In this document: positions 26,128 through 36,135 of the stretch, one piece after another
Layout of the letters: every line of letters starts with the position of its first letter
How positions within the stretch are numbered: position 1 is the stretch's first letter
Assembly: GCA_021323265.1 (NCBI GenBank)
Contig: JAJTCO010000058.1
Span: forward strand, 1 to 49,816
From: Pseudoduganella sp.
Lineage (GTDB): Bacteria > Pseudomonadota > Gammaproteobacteria > Burkholderiales > Burkholderiaceae_D
Length of the DNA stretch: 49,816 nt
Direction: 5' to 3'
Program-made: the position numbers and the translations under genes
The notes under the pieces: model-generated
The model's input: only the letters and a program-made list of their open reading frames with translations
Database searches by the model: none
What the model was told of the DNA's origin: nothing

Positions 26128-26153
26128 AAAAAAAACCGGGTATTTTACCCGGT
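26128..26153 (-). terminator. Intrinsic terminator between tldD and udk
   Basis: On the minus strand ACCGGGTA and TACCCGGT form an 8-bp stem around AAA, followed by eight T. It begins 17 bases after the tldD stop, and its T-run ends 18 bases before the udk ATG. Confidence 0.88.
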
Positions 26154-26170
26154 CCTGGCACCTCACCAGC

Positions 26171-27631
26171 TTAAGCGGTCCCGCCCACTGTCACGCCGTC
26201 GAGGCGCAGCGTCGGCTGGCCGACGCCCACCGGCACGCTCTGGCCCTCCTTGCCGCACACGCCCACGCCCGGGTCGAGCTTCATGTCGTTGCCGATCATG
26301 GTGATGCGGTTCATCACGTCCGGGCCGTTGCCGATCAGGGTGGCGCCCTTGACCGGATAGGTCACCTTGCCGTCCTCGATCATGTAGGCTTCGCTGGCCG
26401 AGAACACGAACTTGCCGTTGGTGATGTCGACCTGGCCGCCGCCGAAGTTGACGGCATAAATGCCGTTCTTCACCGAGGCCAGGATTTCGTCCGGGTCCTT
26501 GTCGCCGCCCAGCATGTAGGTGTTGGTCATGCGCGGCATCGGCAGGTGCGCGAACGATTCGCGGCGCGCGTTGCCGGTCACGTTCATCTTCATCAGGCGC
26601 GCATTCATGGTGTCCTGGATGTAGCCCTTCAGGATGCCGTCCTCGATCAGGGTGGTGCACTGGGTCGGGTTGCCCTCGTCGTCGATGTTGAGCGAGCCGC
26701 GGCGGTTGGCCAGCGTGCCGTCGTCGACCACGGTGACGCCCTTGGCCGCCACGCGCTCGCCGATGCGGCCGGAGAAGGTGGACGAACCCTTGCGGTTGAA
26801 GTCGCCCTCCAGGCCGTGGCCGATCGCCTCGTGCAGCAGGATGCCCGGCCAGCCAGGGCCCAGCACCACGGTCATCGGGCCGGCCGGGGCCGGACGCGAA
26901 TCGAGGTTCACCAGCGCCGACTTGACGGCGTCGGTGGCGTACTGCTCGAGCAGCGCATCGGAGAAGTAGCCGTAGTCGTAGCGCCCGCCGCCACCGGAGG
27001 AGCCCATCTCGCGCCGGCCGTCCTGCTCCACGATCACCGTCACCGAAACGCGCACCAGCGGGCGGATGTCGGCCGCCAGCACGCCGTCGCTACGCACCAC
27101 CAGCACCACGTCGTACTCGCCGGCCAGGCCGGCCATGACCTGCACCACGCGCGGGTCCTTGGCGCGCGCCATCTTCTCGACCTTTTCCAGCAGCTTCACC
27201 TTGGCCGCCGCGTCCAGCGACACCAGCGGATCGTGCGGCATGTACAGCGAACGGCCGCCCACCGGCGTCATGGCACCGGCCACCTTGATCTTGCCGGCGC
27301 CGGCGCGTGCGATGGTGCGCGTGGCGGCCGCCGCTTCCAGCAGGGCCGCTTCGGAAATCTCGTCGGAATAGGAGAAGGCGGTTTTGTCGCCCGAAATGGC
27401 GCGCACGCCGACGCCCTGGTCGATGGAGAAGGAACCGGTCTTGACGATGCCTTCCTCCAGGCTCCAGCCCTCGTTCTTGGTGAACTGGAAGTACAGGTCG
27501 GCATAGTCGACCTTGTGGGTGAACATGCTGCCGAGTGCTTTCAGCAGCTTGCTTTCGTCCAGGCCGAATGGCGTCAGCAGGATGTCTTTTGCCGCCGCCA
27601 TGGCTGACAGGTTGGGGTCGAATGGTTTCAT
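26171..27631 (-). CDS. tldD: Metalloprotease TldD
   Basis: The 486-residue protein is the catalytic half of the TldD/TldE (PmbA) protease, which processes small peptides such as microcin B17 and CcdA in E. coli. The zinc motif is '[11 protein letters not shown]' (His267, Glu268, His272), and the beta-rich C-terminal half contains '[15 protein letters not shown]' and '[15 protein letters not shown]'. Length matches E. coli TldD (481). It lies 38 bases after the nitrilase-family gene, in a run headed by yhdP, an arrangement common near tldD in betaproteobacteria. The partner TldE is not in the window. ATG at 27631 has only a weak ribosome site; ATG at residue 11 is an alternative. Confidence 0.94.
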   Translation of the reverse strand: MKPFDPNLSAMAAAKDILLTPFGLDESKLLKALGSMFTHKVDYADLYFQFTKNEGWSLEEGIVKTGSFSIDQGVGVRAISGDKTAFSYSDEISEAALLEAAAATRTIARAGAGKIKVAGAMTPVGGRSLYMPHDPLVSLDAAAKVKLLEKVEKMARAKDPRVVQVMAGLAGEYDVVLVVRSDGVLAADIRPLVRVSVTVIVEQDGRREMGSSGGGGRYDYGYFSDALLEQYATDAVKSALVNLDSRPAPAGPMTVVLGPGWPGILLHEAIGHGLEGDFNRKGSSTFSGRIGERVAAKGVTVVDDGTLANRRGSLNIDDEGNPTQCTTLIEDGILKGYIQDTMNARLMKMNVTGNARRESFAHLPMPRMTNTYMLGGDKDPDEILASVKNGIYAVNFGGGQVDITNGKFVFSASEAYMIEDGKVTYPVKGATLIGNGPDVMNRITMIGNDMKLDPGVGVCGKEGQSVPVGVGQPTLRLDGVTVGGTA

Positions 27632-27669
27632 ATCAGTAGTGTTCTTTTCGGGTGGATCTTAGGCGGATT

Positions 27670-28479
27670 TTAGAGGATTCGGTGCTGCAGCGCAGGCAGG
27701 CTGGTGCGCACGCCCTGCACGAAGTGCGGGTCCAGCTCGCCGCATACCACGCCCTCGCCCTCGGCCAGCACGGCTTTCACCTCGCCCCAGGGGTCGATCA
27801 GCATGGAATGGCCCCAGGTGCGGCGGCCGTTGACGTGGCTGCCGCCCTGCGCCGCCGCCAGCACATAGCACTGGTTTTCGATGGCGCGCGCGCGCAGCAG
27901 GATTTCCCAGTGCGCCTTGCCGGTCGTATACGTAAAGGCGGCCGGCACCACGATCAGGTCGAGCGGCCCCATGGCACGGTACAGTTCGGGGAAGCGCAGG
28001 TCGTAGCAGACCGACATGCCGACCTTGCCCACGGCCGTCTCCACCGTGCCCACCGTCTTGCCGGGCACGATGGTGCGCGCCTCGTCGTACGATTCGCTGC
28101 CCTTGCTGAAGCCGAACAGGTGGATCTTGTCGTAGCGGCCCGCCGGCTCGCCCTGCGGGTTGTACACCAGGGTGGTATTGATGACGCGCTCGGGGTCCGC
28201 CGAGGCCAGCGGCAGCGTACCGCCCAGCAGCCAGATGCCGTGCGTGCGCGCCAGGCCCGCCATCGCGTCCTGGATCGGTCCCTGGCCCAGCTGCTCGGCG
28301 CGCGCCACCTTGTCGCTGTCGCTCATGCCCATGATGGCCCAGTATTCCGGCAACAGCACCAGTTGCGCGCCCTGGGCGGCGGCTGCGCCCACCAGGCGGC
28401 GGGCGGTGGCGATATTGTCTTCCACGACCGGCGTGGACACCATCTGGATGGCGGCAACCTTGGGGGCGGCGTGCGTCAT
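27670..28479 (-). CDS. Carbon-nitrogen hydrolase (nitrilase superfamily, Nit1/omega-amidase type)
   Basis: The 269-residue enzyme shows the nitrilase catalytic triad: Glu45 ('LLPEYWAI'), Lys118 ('RYDKIHLFGF') and Cys158 ('SVCYDLRFPELYR'). 'CYDLRFPELYR' and the overall length place it near the deaminated-glutathione amidase/omega-amidase branch, so it probably repairs or hydrolyses small amides in the cytoplasm; the exact substrate is not determined. Its ATG overlaps the yhdP stop by four bases (ATGA), so translation is coupled. tldD follows after 38 bases. Confidence 0.9.
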   Translation of the reverse strand: MTHAAPKVAAIQMVSTPVVEDNIATARRLVGAAAAQGAQLVLLPEYWAIMGMSDSDKVARAEQLGQGPIQDAMAGLARTHGIWLLGGTLPLASADPERVINTTLVYNPQGEPAGRYDKIHLFGFSKGSESYDEARTIVPGKTVGTVETAVGKVGMSVCYDLRFPELYRAMGPLDLIVVPAAFTYTTGKAHWEILLRARAIENQCYVLAAAQGGSHVNGRRTWGHSMLIDPWGEVKAVLAEGEGVVCGELDPHFVQGVRTSLPALQHRIL

Positions 28480-31400
28480 GGCGTAATCTCCTTCGGGGTT
28501 TCAAGCTTGGTGATGACGGGCGCTTTCCACGGCCCGGTCACCTGCATCTGGTAAGTCAAGGCGCGCATCACCGGCGCGCTGAGGAAGAGCTGGGCCAGGT
28601 AGCTGCCCAGGCCGATCACCGGGTTGACGGCCAGCGCATACACCAGCGGCGCCGTGCCCAGGTTCACCTGCGGGATCACCACCACGTGCAGGTTGGTCGA
28701 TTCGTTGGCGATGTCGGCCGTGCCATCCATCAGCACCGTGGCCTGCACGCCGTGCATCTTCAGGTTGTCGGTCTTGACGATGCCGCGCTGGATGGTGGCG
28801 TTGGCGCTGATGCCGTCGAACTGCAAGCCTTCCGAGAACACGTCGTTGAAGTCGAGCTTGAGCAGGCGCGGCAAGGCCTGCAGGCTGAGCACGCCGAGCA
28901 GCTTGGCCGCGCCCGGGTCCTGCTTCAGGAACTGGCCCTTCTCCACGTTCAGCGCCAACGTGCCCGACAGGCTGGGGATGTCCAGCGCGTACGGCAAGCC
29001 CTTCCAGTGGATGTCGCCGCTCAGCTTGCCCTTGCCGTTGCGCAGGGTGTCGGCAAAGCCGAAGCGCTCGAGCAGCTTGCCGGCGTTGTGGATCTCCATG
29101 TTGAAGTTGAGCGCCGTGTTGTGCTGGCCATCCTTGCTCTGCCAGCGGCCCGTGCCGCGCAGCTCGCCGTCGGCGTTGGCCAGCGACAGCTTGCTGATGC
29201 GCCACTCGCGCGCCGACGTGACCAGGGCATTGTAGGCTTGCAGCTCCAGCTGGCCCAGCGGGCGGTTGAACCATTCGAAGCGCTCCACCTCGATGTCCAG
29301 CGCGGGGATGGTGGGCGAGCTGGTCGAGCTCTCCAGCAAGTCCTTGACTTCGGCCGCCTGCGATTCGGGAATGATGAGCGAGGACAGGCGCGCCGTCACC
29401 TTGCCCACGCCCTTGCCGGTCGGCGATTCGCTCCACGTCACATAGCCGACCGCCTGCTGCGAATCGATGCTGGCCTGCCACACGCCCTTGCTGTGGGTGG
29501 TCCCCACCACGACATTGTCGAGCTTGCGCTCGCCGATGATCAGTTCGCCGGCCCGCGCCGCCATGGTCTCCGGCACCACGTATTGCGCCAGGTCGGCACC
29601 CTCCCCGTCCGCCGCGCCGGCCGCGCCCCCCTCCTGCCCGGCGATCGCGCCGGCCAGCGCGATCCACTGGTCGACATTGAGCGACTTCAGGTTGGCCTGG
29701 ATCGTCATGCCGCTGTCGGGCTCCGGCGCCGGCACATTGATGCCGATGCCGCCGTGCAGCAGTTTCCACGGCCCCTTGTTGACACGCTGGCGGTGGTAGC
29801 GCGCGGCATAGGCACTGCCCAGCGTGATGCGGATGTCGTCGCGCGCCACGCCCTGCTCGTTGGCGGCGCCGCCGTTCAGCTGGAAGTGCAGCGGCAGGCT
29901 GTCGGGCGCGGCCTTCTTCAGCGGCGCCGGGAAGTCCAGGCTGGCGCCCTGCAGCGACGAATCGACCACCACTTCGTACTTGTGGTCGCGCGCCGTGATC
30001 AGGCCCGTGAATTTCGCGCTGCCGCCCAGGTGGCGGGCCAGGCGCTGCACGGCTGCGGCAGGGTACTGCTTGCGCAAGCCCTCCACCGAGGCCGTGCCGC
30101 CCAGGCGCACCTGGATGCTGCCATCCTTCTGGCTGCCGCCGCTGACCGTCAGCGGACCGCCCAGCAGGCTGCCGCCCAGGGCATTCAGGTTCACGCCTTT
30201 TTCATTGAATTCGATCTTGCCGCTGGCGCCGGCCACGGTCGGCATGTCCTGCCAGAGCACGATGTCGTTGCCCTGCAGCTGCAGGGCGCCTTGCACCTTG
30301 GCGTCGACGAGGTGCGACAGCGGCAGGTGGAGCTTCAGGGCCAGGCGCGCATTGCCGCTGGCCGTGGTCTGGTCGGTGAAGTGGCCGATCCAGTCCAGCA
30401 CCGGGCTGGCCGCCACGTACTTGAGGAAATCCTGCATCGGACCGGCGGCGTTGCCGTCGATGTCGAGCACGCTGTCGTGGATGGTCAAGTCCGGGATCAC
30501 GGCCCGCACATTGGCCAGCGCCACGCCCAGGGTGCGCGCCGTATCGGCCTTGATGTCCATGCGGGCGCGTTCGAACACGATGCTGCCGCGGATCTTTTCC
30601 GCCAGCGGCCAGACCGGGCTCCTGCCGTCCTTGGCGACATGGCCGGGCTCGTAGTTGAGCCTGCCGTCCAGGATGCGCCCGGCCACGCGGAACTCGCCCT
30701 TGGCCTTGTCCGGCGTACCGTCCTTGAACGGGAAGTGGGCCAGGTCGCCCCGCAGGCGCAGCGTGGTGTCGAGCAGCATGCCATCTTCCAGCGCGCCCAC
30801 CAGCCAGTCGCGCGTGTGGGCCGGCGTCTGCTTGGGCAGGTAGCGGCCGATACGGTTGATGGTGAAGGTGTCGATGCTGCCGCTGAAGTCGGCCGTGCCG
30901 GGCCCCTTGGCGCCGGGACCGCGCGGCAGCACGTGGCTGCCGGCCAGCTTCAGCTTCATGCCCTCCTGCACCAGGTCGAGCTGCTCGAGCTTGACGGCCA
31001 GCTGCTTCGGGTTGGCCAGCGACCAGCTGCCATTTAGCTTGAATTGCTCGAACACCATCGGTGCGGCGTCGAACCAAGCCGGCATGGCCAGGGTGAAGCC
31101 GGGCGCGTCCAGCGCCACACGGCCGCCCTGCTCGCCCGCTTCCACGTGGCCGCTCAGCTGGTCGAAGCCGGGAATGTCGGGCAGGGCCGGCATCGGCAGC
31201 ACCTTGGCCGACCTGGCCACGGCCGGGCGCGCCGCCAGCGGCTCCATGCCCAGCGCCTCCAGGTCGGCGCGCAGCTTGTAATCCTGCGCCGCCGAGAGCG
31301 GGCCGCGCCATTCCGCCACCAGGTTGCGCACGCGCCCGCGCGGCGCCGCTTCGGCCAAGAGCTTGCGCTGCGCCTGCGGCAGCGGCAGGCGGGTCGCCAG

Positions 31401-32624
31401 TTCGGACAGGATGGTCAAGTCCAGCGCGCTGGCCTTCACTTCGGTCCAGGAGGGAGCCCGGGCCGCCGTCACGTGGCGCGCCGAGGCCGTGGTGGGCGCC
31501 AGCTCCACGCCGTCGCGCGTGCGCAGGGCAACATCCTTCAGCTCCAGCGTGCGCGTCACGGCCGGCGCCGTGCCGGCATTGCCCACCAGGGTGGCGGCGC
31601 GCTCTTCGCTGGCGGAAATGCGGCCGCGCACGGCCGCCACGTCCAGCAGCGGCAAGTCATGGCCCAGGGTCGCCACCACATTGTCCAGCGCCAGGTCGGC
31701 CGTGATGGCGGTCGGGCGCGCATGGTCGAGCGCCACCCAGGCGCGCACGCCGCCGCTGGCCGACTGCACGTCCAGGTTGCCCGGCAGGTAAGGCTTCCAG
31801 GCCGCCAGGTCGGCGCGCCGCAACTGCGCATAGACTTCGCCCTTCCACAGCTTGACTTCGGAAACGCGCGCAAACGGCTGGTGGCTGAAATCGGCGCGCA
31901 CGTCGAGCGGCGCCGCCAGCGCTGCCGGCGGCGTGGCATGGAAGGCGAACTGGTGGCGGCGCCAGCGGTTGCGCATCAGGGCCGAGACGTTTTCCAGCTG
32001 CAGCGGCGGGCTGCCGCGCTGCAGGTCGGTCCACGTGATGCGCCCTTCGCGCACCACCACCTCGCGCTGCGACAGCAGCCAGTCGGCGCTGCGGCCATCG
32101 CCCTTGCGGTCCAGGTCCAGGTACATGCCGGCCACATACAGCTTGCCGTCCACGGCGCGCCGCACGTCGACGTCGGGACGGTGGAATTCCAGGGCTTCGA
32201 AGCGCAGGCCGCCGGCCGGCACGCTCCACCAGGACAGCGTGGCCGACACGCTGGGCAGGCGCAGCGCCTGCTGCCCGTGCGCGTCGCGCATCCGCACGTC
32301 GCCCAGGATCAGCTGCGGGCGCAAGCCCTTCCAGGAGGCATAGATGCGGTCGACCGTGACCTGCTTGCCGACGGCCTGGGTGGCCAGGCGCTCGATGTCG
32401 GGCTTGTAGTGGTCGATGTTGGGCAGCACTACCCAGCGCAAGGCCAGGAACAGCACCGCAAACGCGAAGTACAGCAGCAGCGCCAGCTTGATGGTGAAGC
32501 CCAGCACATGGTGGGTGGCCAGGTTCCACACCCGATAGGCGGCCCGCAGCCGATGCCAGCGCTGTTTCAGCGGGGCCTCGACTGCCTCGATCTGCTCTAC
32601 CAGGTTGTCCTTCAATACGCTCAA
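28476..32624 (-). CDS. yhdP: AsmA-like envelope protein YhdP
   Basis: This 1382-residue protein is anchored by one N-terminal membrane helix (about 41-66, 'LGFTIKLALLLYFAFAVLFLA'), followed by a very long beta-rich periplasmic part. 'IERLATQAVGKQVTVDRIYASW' and the DUF3971/AsmA-like C-terminal region identify it as YhdP, one of the proteins thought to carry phospholipid across the periplasm to the outer membrane in E. coli. It is somewhat longer than E. coli YhdP (1266). The start is TTG with AAGGGCC upstream; no in-frame ATG lies near the helix. It heads a minus-strand run with the nitrilase gene and tldD and is divergent from glnE across 100 bases. Confidence 0.92.
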   Translation of the reverse strand: MSVLKDNLVEQIEAVEAPLKQRWHRLRAAYRVWNLATHHVLGFTIKLALLLYFAFAVLFLALRWVVLPNIDHYKPDIERLATQAVGKQVTVDRIYASWKGLRPQLILGDVRMRDAHGQQALRLPSVSATLSWWSVPAGGLRFEALEFHRPDVDVRRAVDGKLYVAGMYLDLDRKGDGRSADWLLSQREVVVREGRITWTDLQRGSPPLQLENVSALMRNRWRRHQFAFHATPPAALAAPLDVRADFSHQPFARVSEVKLWKGEVYAQLRRADLAAWKPYLPGNLDVQSASGGVRAWVALDHARPTAITADLALDNVVATLGHDLPLLDVAAVRGRISASEERAATLVGNAGTAPAVTRTLELKDVALRTRDGVELAPTTASARHVTAARAPSWTEVKASALDLTILSELATRLPLPQAQRKLLAEAAPRGRVRNLVAEWRGPLSAAQDYKLRADLEALGMEPLAARPAVARSAKVLPMPALPDIPGFDQLSGHVEAGEQGGRVALDAPGFTLAMPAWFDAAPMVFEQFKLNGSWSLANPKQLAVKLEQLDLVQEGMKLKLAGSHVLPRGPGAKGPGTADFSGSIDTFTINRIGRYLPKQTPAHTRDWLVGALEDGMLLDTTLRLRGDLAHFPFKDGTPDKAKGEFRVAGRILDGRLNYEPGHVAKDGRSPVWPLAEKIRGSIVFERARMDIKADTARTLGVALANVRAVIPDLTIHDSVLDIDGNAAGPMQDFLKYVAASPVLDWIGHFTDQTTASGNARLALKLHLPLSHLVDAKVQGALQLQGNDIVLWQDMPTVAGASGKIEFNEKGVNLNALGGSLLGGPLTVSGGSQKDGSIQVRLGGTASVEGLRKQYPAAAVQRLARHLGGSAKFTGLITARDHKYEVVVDSSLQGASLDFPAPLKKAAPDSLPLHFQLNGGAANEQGVARDDIRITLGSAYAARYHRQRVNKGPWKLLHGGIGINVPAPEPDSGMTIQANLKSLNVDQWIALAGAIAGQEGGAAGAADGEGADLAQYVVPETMAARAGELIIGERKLDNVVVGTTHSKGVWQASIDSQQAVGYVTWSESPTGKGVGKVTARLSSLIIPESQAAEVKDLLESSTSSPTIPALDIEVERFEWFNRPLGQLELQAYNALVTSAREWRISKLSLANADGELRGTGRWQSKDGQHNTALNFNMEIHNAGKLLERFGFADTLRNGKGKLSGDIHWKGLPYALDIPSLSGTLALNVEKGQFLKQDPGAAKLLGVLSLQALPRLLKLDFNDVFSEGLQFDGISANATIQRGIVKTDNLKMHGVQATVLMDGTADIANESTNLHVVVIPQVNLGTAPLVYALAVNPVIGLGSYLAQLFLSAPVMRALTYQMQVTGPWKAPVITKLETPKEITP

Positions 32625-32724
32625 GCCAGGCCCTTATCAATACGGCATTTTACCGCACCGCCCATTAAACTATGTTCCAATAGGCACGGTTCCCCACGCT
32701 TTTTACACTCTCTCACACCTGTCA

Positions 32725-35454
32725 ATGCATCCTTCCGCCCTCGTTTCCGCGTCCCGCTTCTACCAGCGCTGGCTCGCCGCCGATCCTTCCCGCCAGGCTA
32801 AAGTTGATTCCCTGTCGCAATTATCGCTTGCCACGCTCGACTTCGACGCCGCGCTGGCCGGCGAACAGGGCGAACTGCCGCTGGCGCGCGGCATGCGCCG
32901 CCTGCGCAACCTGCTGCTGGCGACCCTGATCCGGCGCGACCTGGAGGGCAAGGCCGACCTGGACGAAGTGGTGACGACGATGACGCGCCTGGCCGATTTC
33001 GCCATCACGCGCCACCTGGCCGAGCTGGACGCGGCCCTGCGCGCCAACCACGGCGTCCCCCTCGGCCACGACTCGGGCGCCGAACAGCAGCTCATGGTGC
33101 TGTCCATGGGCAAGGGCGGGGGTGGCGAGCTCAACGTTTCGTCGGACATCGACCTGATCTTCGTCTACCCGGAAGATGGCGAAACGGCTGCCGGCCCCGG
33201 CCAGCGCCAGTTGTCCAACCATGAGTACTTCGTGCGCCTGGGCAAACAGCTGATTGCCGCCATCGCCGAGATCACGGAGGACGGCTTCACCTTCCGCGTC
33301 GACATGGCGCTGCGCCCGAACGGCGCTTCCGGTCCGCTGGCGGCCAGCCTGGGCATGGTGGAGAACTACCTGATCGTACAGGGGCGCGAGTGGGAACGCT
33401 ACGCCTGGGTCAAGGCGCGCGCCGTCACCGGCCGCGCGCAAGACATCGCGGCGCTGGACGCCATCGTGCGCCCGTTCTGCTTCCGCCGCTACCTGGACTT
33501 CGGCGTGATCGACGCCATCCGCTCCATGCACGCCCAGATCCGCACCGAGGTGGCGCGCCAGGAACGCCTGCATCCGGAGCGCAGCCACAACGTCAAGCTG
33601 GGGCGCGGCGGCATCCGCGAAATCGAATTCCTGGCCCAGGTGTTCCAGCTGATCCGCGGTGGGCGCGACCCCAGCCTGCGCGACCGCGCCACGCGCGCCA
33701 CCTTGCGCCAGTTGCCGGAGAAGGGCTTGCTGGGCGCCGACGTGGTGGCGCGCCTGCTGGACGCCTACACCTTCCTGCGCAACCTGGAGCACCGCCTGCA
33801 ATACCTGGACGACGCCCAGACCCACACCCTGCCGCCCAGCGAGGCGGACCGCCTGGCCGTGGCGCAGATGATGGGCCTGCCGGACGCGGCCACCCTGCTG
33901 GCGGAGATGGATGCCCACCGCCAGTACGTGGCCGAACAGTTCGACGCCATGTTCGCCGAGAAAAGCGGCAACGGCAGCGAGGACGTGGACCTGGCCACCA
34001 GCAACGAATGCGCCGACCCGGACAACCGCGAAGCCATCGAAGCGCGCTTTGCCAGCCTGGGCTACGAAGACCCGGGCGCCGCCGCGCAGCGCCTGATCGC
34101 CACCTGGCAGGCCCCCAAGCTGGCCAGCCTGCCCGACGCCAGCCGCACGCGCCTGGTGGCCCTGGTCAACGCCGCCCTGCCGCAGATTGCGCGCGCGGCC
34201 GAGCGCAACAGCGCCGGCACCCAGCTTGGCACCCTGGGCCGCCTGCTCGACTTCCTGGAAGCGATTTCGCGCCGCTCGTCCTACCTGTCGCTGCTGACGG
34301 AATTCCCGCACACGCTGGAACGCGTGATCACCATGATGCACGCCAGCGGCTGGGCCGCCAAGTTCCTCACCCAGCACCCGATCCTGCTCGACGAGCTGCT
34401 GGACGACCGCATCCTGAGCGCCACCTTCGACCCGGCCGCCGCGGCCGCCGAACTGGAGCGCCAGCTGGCCACCGCGCCCGGCGACACCGAACGCCAGCTC
34501 GACATCCTGCGCGAAGTGCACCACGCCCAGCTGTTCCACCTGCTGGCGCAGGACCTGGCCGGTTCGCTCACGGTGGAAAAGCTGGCCGACCACCTGTCGG
34601 CGCTGGCCGACGTGATCGTGGCCGCCGTGGTCAAGGCCGCCTGGCAGACCGTGGCCAAGCGCCACGTGGAAGTGCCGAAGTTCGCCGTCATCGCGTACGG
34701 CAAACTGGGCGGCAAGGAGCTCGGCTATGTCTCCGACCTCGACGTGATCTTCCTGTTCGACGACGACGACCAGGATGCGCCCGGCCTGTACGCCAAGCTG
34801 GCGCAGCGCTTCATCACCTGGATGACCTCACACACCCCGGCCGGCATCCTGTTCGACATCGACACGGCGCTGCGCCCGGATGGCGCCAGCGGCATGCTGG
34901 TCTCCAGCGTGGCGTCGTTCGAGAAATACCAGCACACTTCGGCCTGGCTGTGGGAGCACCAGGCGCTCACGCGCGCCCGCTTCTGCGCCGGCGACGCCGC
35001 CATCGGCGCGCGCTTCGAGCAGATCCGCTGCCAGGTGCTGCGCAAGGAAAGGCCCGACGCCGCCGCGCTCAAGCAGGAAGTGCTGGCCATGCGCCAGAAG
35101 ATGCGCGACGCCCGCCCCAACCGCAGCGAGCTGTTCGACCTCAAGCAGGATGAAGGCGGCATGATCGACATCGAATTCATCGTGCAATACCTGGTGCTGC
35201 AGCACGCCGCCCGCTATCCCGAGCTGACCGGCAATATCGGCAATATCGCCCTGCTGCACCTGGCTGGCCAATTGGGCCTGATCGACGCCGCGCTGGCCGG
35301 CGCCGTGGCCGACGCCTACCGCGACATGCGCAAGTGGCAGCACCAGCTGCGCCTGCAGGGCCAGGACCAGTCGCGCGTGGCGCCGGAAAAAGCCGCCGCG
35401 CACGCCGCCAACGTGCGTGCCCTTTGGCAGCGCATATTCCACGCCACGTCCTGA
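32725..35454 (+). CDS. glnE: Glutamine synthetase adenylyltransferase/adenylyl-removing enzyme
   Basis: GlnE adds AMP to, or removes it from, glutamine synthetase in response to PII and glutamine, tuning nitrogen assimilation. The 909-residue protein has the expected two nucleotidyltransferase domains. The N-terminal deadenylylase carries 'SMGKGGGGELNVSSDIDLIF' (DxD near residues 140-142), and the C-terminal adenylylase carries 'AYGKLGGKELGYVSDLDVIF' (near 670-672). ATG at 32725 gives a start close to family length (E. coli 946); the open frame continues upstream into the intergenic region without similarity. The first motif has Gly where E. coli has Leu (MGKLGGG). It is convergent with the GST-like gene ten bases downstream. 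Confidence 0.95.
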   Translation: MHPSALVSASRFYQRWLAADPSRQAKVDSLSQLSLATLDFDAALAGEQGELPLARGMRRLRNLLLATLIRRDLEGKADLDEVVTTMTRLADFAITRHLAELDAALRANHGVPLGHDSGAEQQLMVLSMGKGGGGELNVSSDIDLIFVYPEDGETAAGPGQRQLSNHEYFVRLGKQLIAAIAEITEDGFTFRVDMALRPNGASGPLAASLGMVENYLIVQGREWERYAWVKARAVTGRAQDIAALDAIVRPFCFRRYLDFGVIDAIRSMHAQIRTEVARQERLHPERSHNVKLGRGGIREIEFLAQVFQLIRGGRDPSLRDRATRATLRQLPEKGLLGADVVARLLDAYTFLRNLEHRLQYLDDAQTHTLPPSEADRLAVAQMMGLPDAATLLAEMDAHRQYVAEQFDAMFAEKSGNGSEDVDLATSNECADPDNREAIEARFASLGYEDPGAAAQRLIATWQAPKLASLPDASRTRLVALVNAALPQIARAAERNSAGTQLGTLGRLLDFLEAISRRSSYLSLLTEFPHTLERVITMMHASGWAAKFLTQHPILLDELLDDRILSATFDPAAAAAELERQLATAPGDTERQLDILREVHHAQLFHLLAQDLAGSLTVEKLADHLSALADVIVAAVVKAAWQTVAKRHVEVPKFAVIAYGKLGGKELGYVSDLDVIFLFDDDDQDAPGLYAKLAQRFITWMTSHTPAGILFDIDTALRPDGASGMLVSSVASFEKYQHTSAWLWEHQALTRARFCAGDAAIGARFEQIRCQVLRKERPDAAALKQEVLAMRQKMRDARPNRSELFDLKQDEGGMIDIEFIVQYLVLQHAARYPELTGNIGNIALLHLAGQLGLIDAALAGAVADAYRDMRKWQHQLRLQGQDQSRVAPEKAAAHAANVRALWQRIFHATS

Positions 35455-35464
35455 GCCCGCATTC

Positions 35465-36043
35465 TTACGCCGCCAACGGCAGCGCATCGACCGAGGCGCT
35501 GCCCAGGTAGCGGCCGCTGCTCACCGCCGGCCGCTGCGTTTCGATGGCATCGGCAAAGAACACGGCCGGATCGGCGCACAGCTCGGCCACGTGGCGCTGC
35601 AGCGCCGGATAACCCGCCAGTTCCAGGCCCGCCTCGCGCTGCGCCCAGCGCACCACGGCCACCAGGCAAGCGTCGGCCACGGTGCGCTTGTGCCCGTCGA
35701 TCCACTCCTGCCCACCCAGTACCTCGTCCAGGGCGGCGCAGGTCAGCGCCATGCGCGCCGGGCCTGCATCGAAGCCTTCATGCAGGTAGTCGAGCACGGT
35801 ATCGAGCTTGCGCGCCGCTGCCGTACCGGCGCGATAGCCGAGCAGGCAGCGCCGCTGCTGGCCGATATGGCGCAGGATGCTGCGGCAATCGCGCAGCAGC
35901 TTGCCGCCGGCCTGCAGCACCGGCACCGGCAAGCCCGGCAGGTCCACCTGCACGAGCCGGTAGGGCCGGCACAGCCATTCAAGGGCGACGATGACGCCAA
36001 ATGCACAACCGTTGGGTGCGCCGTGGTACAGGGTAGTTTCCAT
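35465..36043 (-). CDS. Glutathione S-transferase-like protein
   Basis: The 192-residue protein has a thioredoxin-like N-terminal region ('METTLYHGAPNGCAFGVIVALEWL') and an all-helical C-terminal domain with 'WIDGHKRTVADACLVAVVRWA', the conserved N-capping (S/T)xxD motif of GSTs. It is short of the usual 200-230 residues: the segment between the first strand and 'VDLPGLPVPVLQAGG' is compressed, so glutathione binding is uncertain. ATG at 36043 has GAGG eight bases upstream. It is divergent from a WYL regulator across 92 bases, which may control it. Confidence 0.8.
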   Translation of the reverse strand: METTLYHGAPNGCAFGVIVALEWLCRPYRLVQVDLPGLPVPVLQAGGKLLRDCRSILRHIGQQRRCLLGYRAGTAAARKLDTVLDYLHEGFDAGPARMALTCAALDEVLGGQEWIDGHKRTVADACLVAVVRWAQREAGLELAGYPALQRHVAELCADPAVFFADAIETQRPAVSSGRYLGSASVDALPLAA

Positions 36044-36135
36044 GTGCTTGCCTCATTCTTCTTGTTGGGGATGAGGCATTCTCCGCCCGATATAGGACAA
36101 TATCCGCCCTGTTTTCATGCCATGATGGCAGCATC

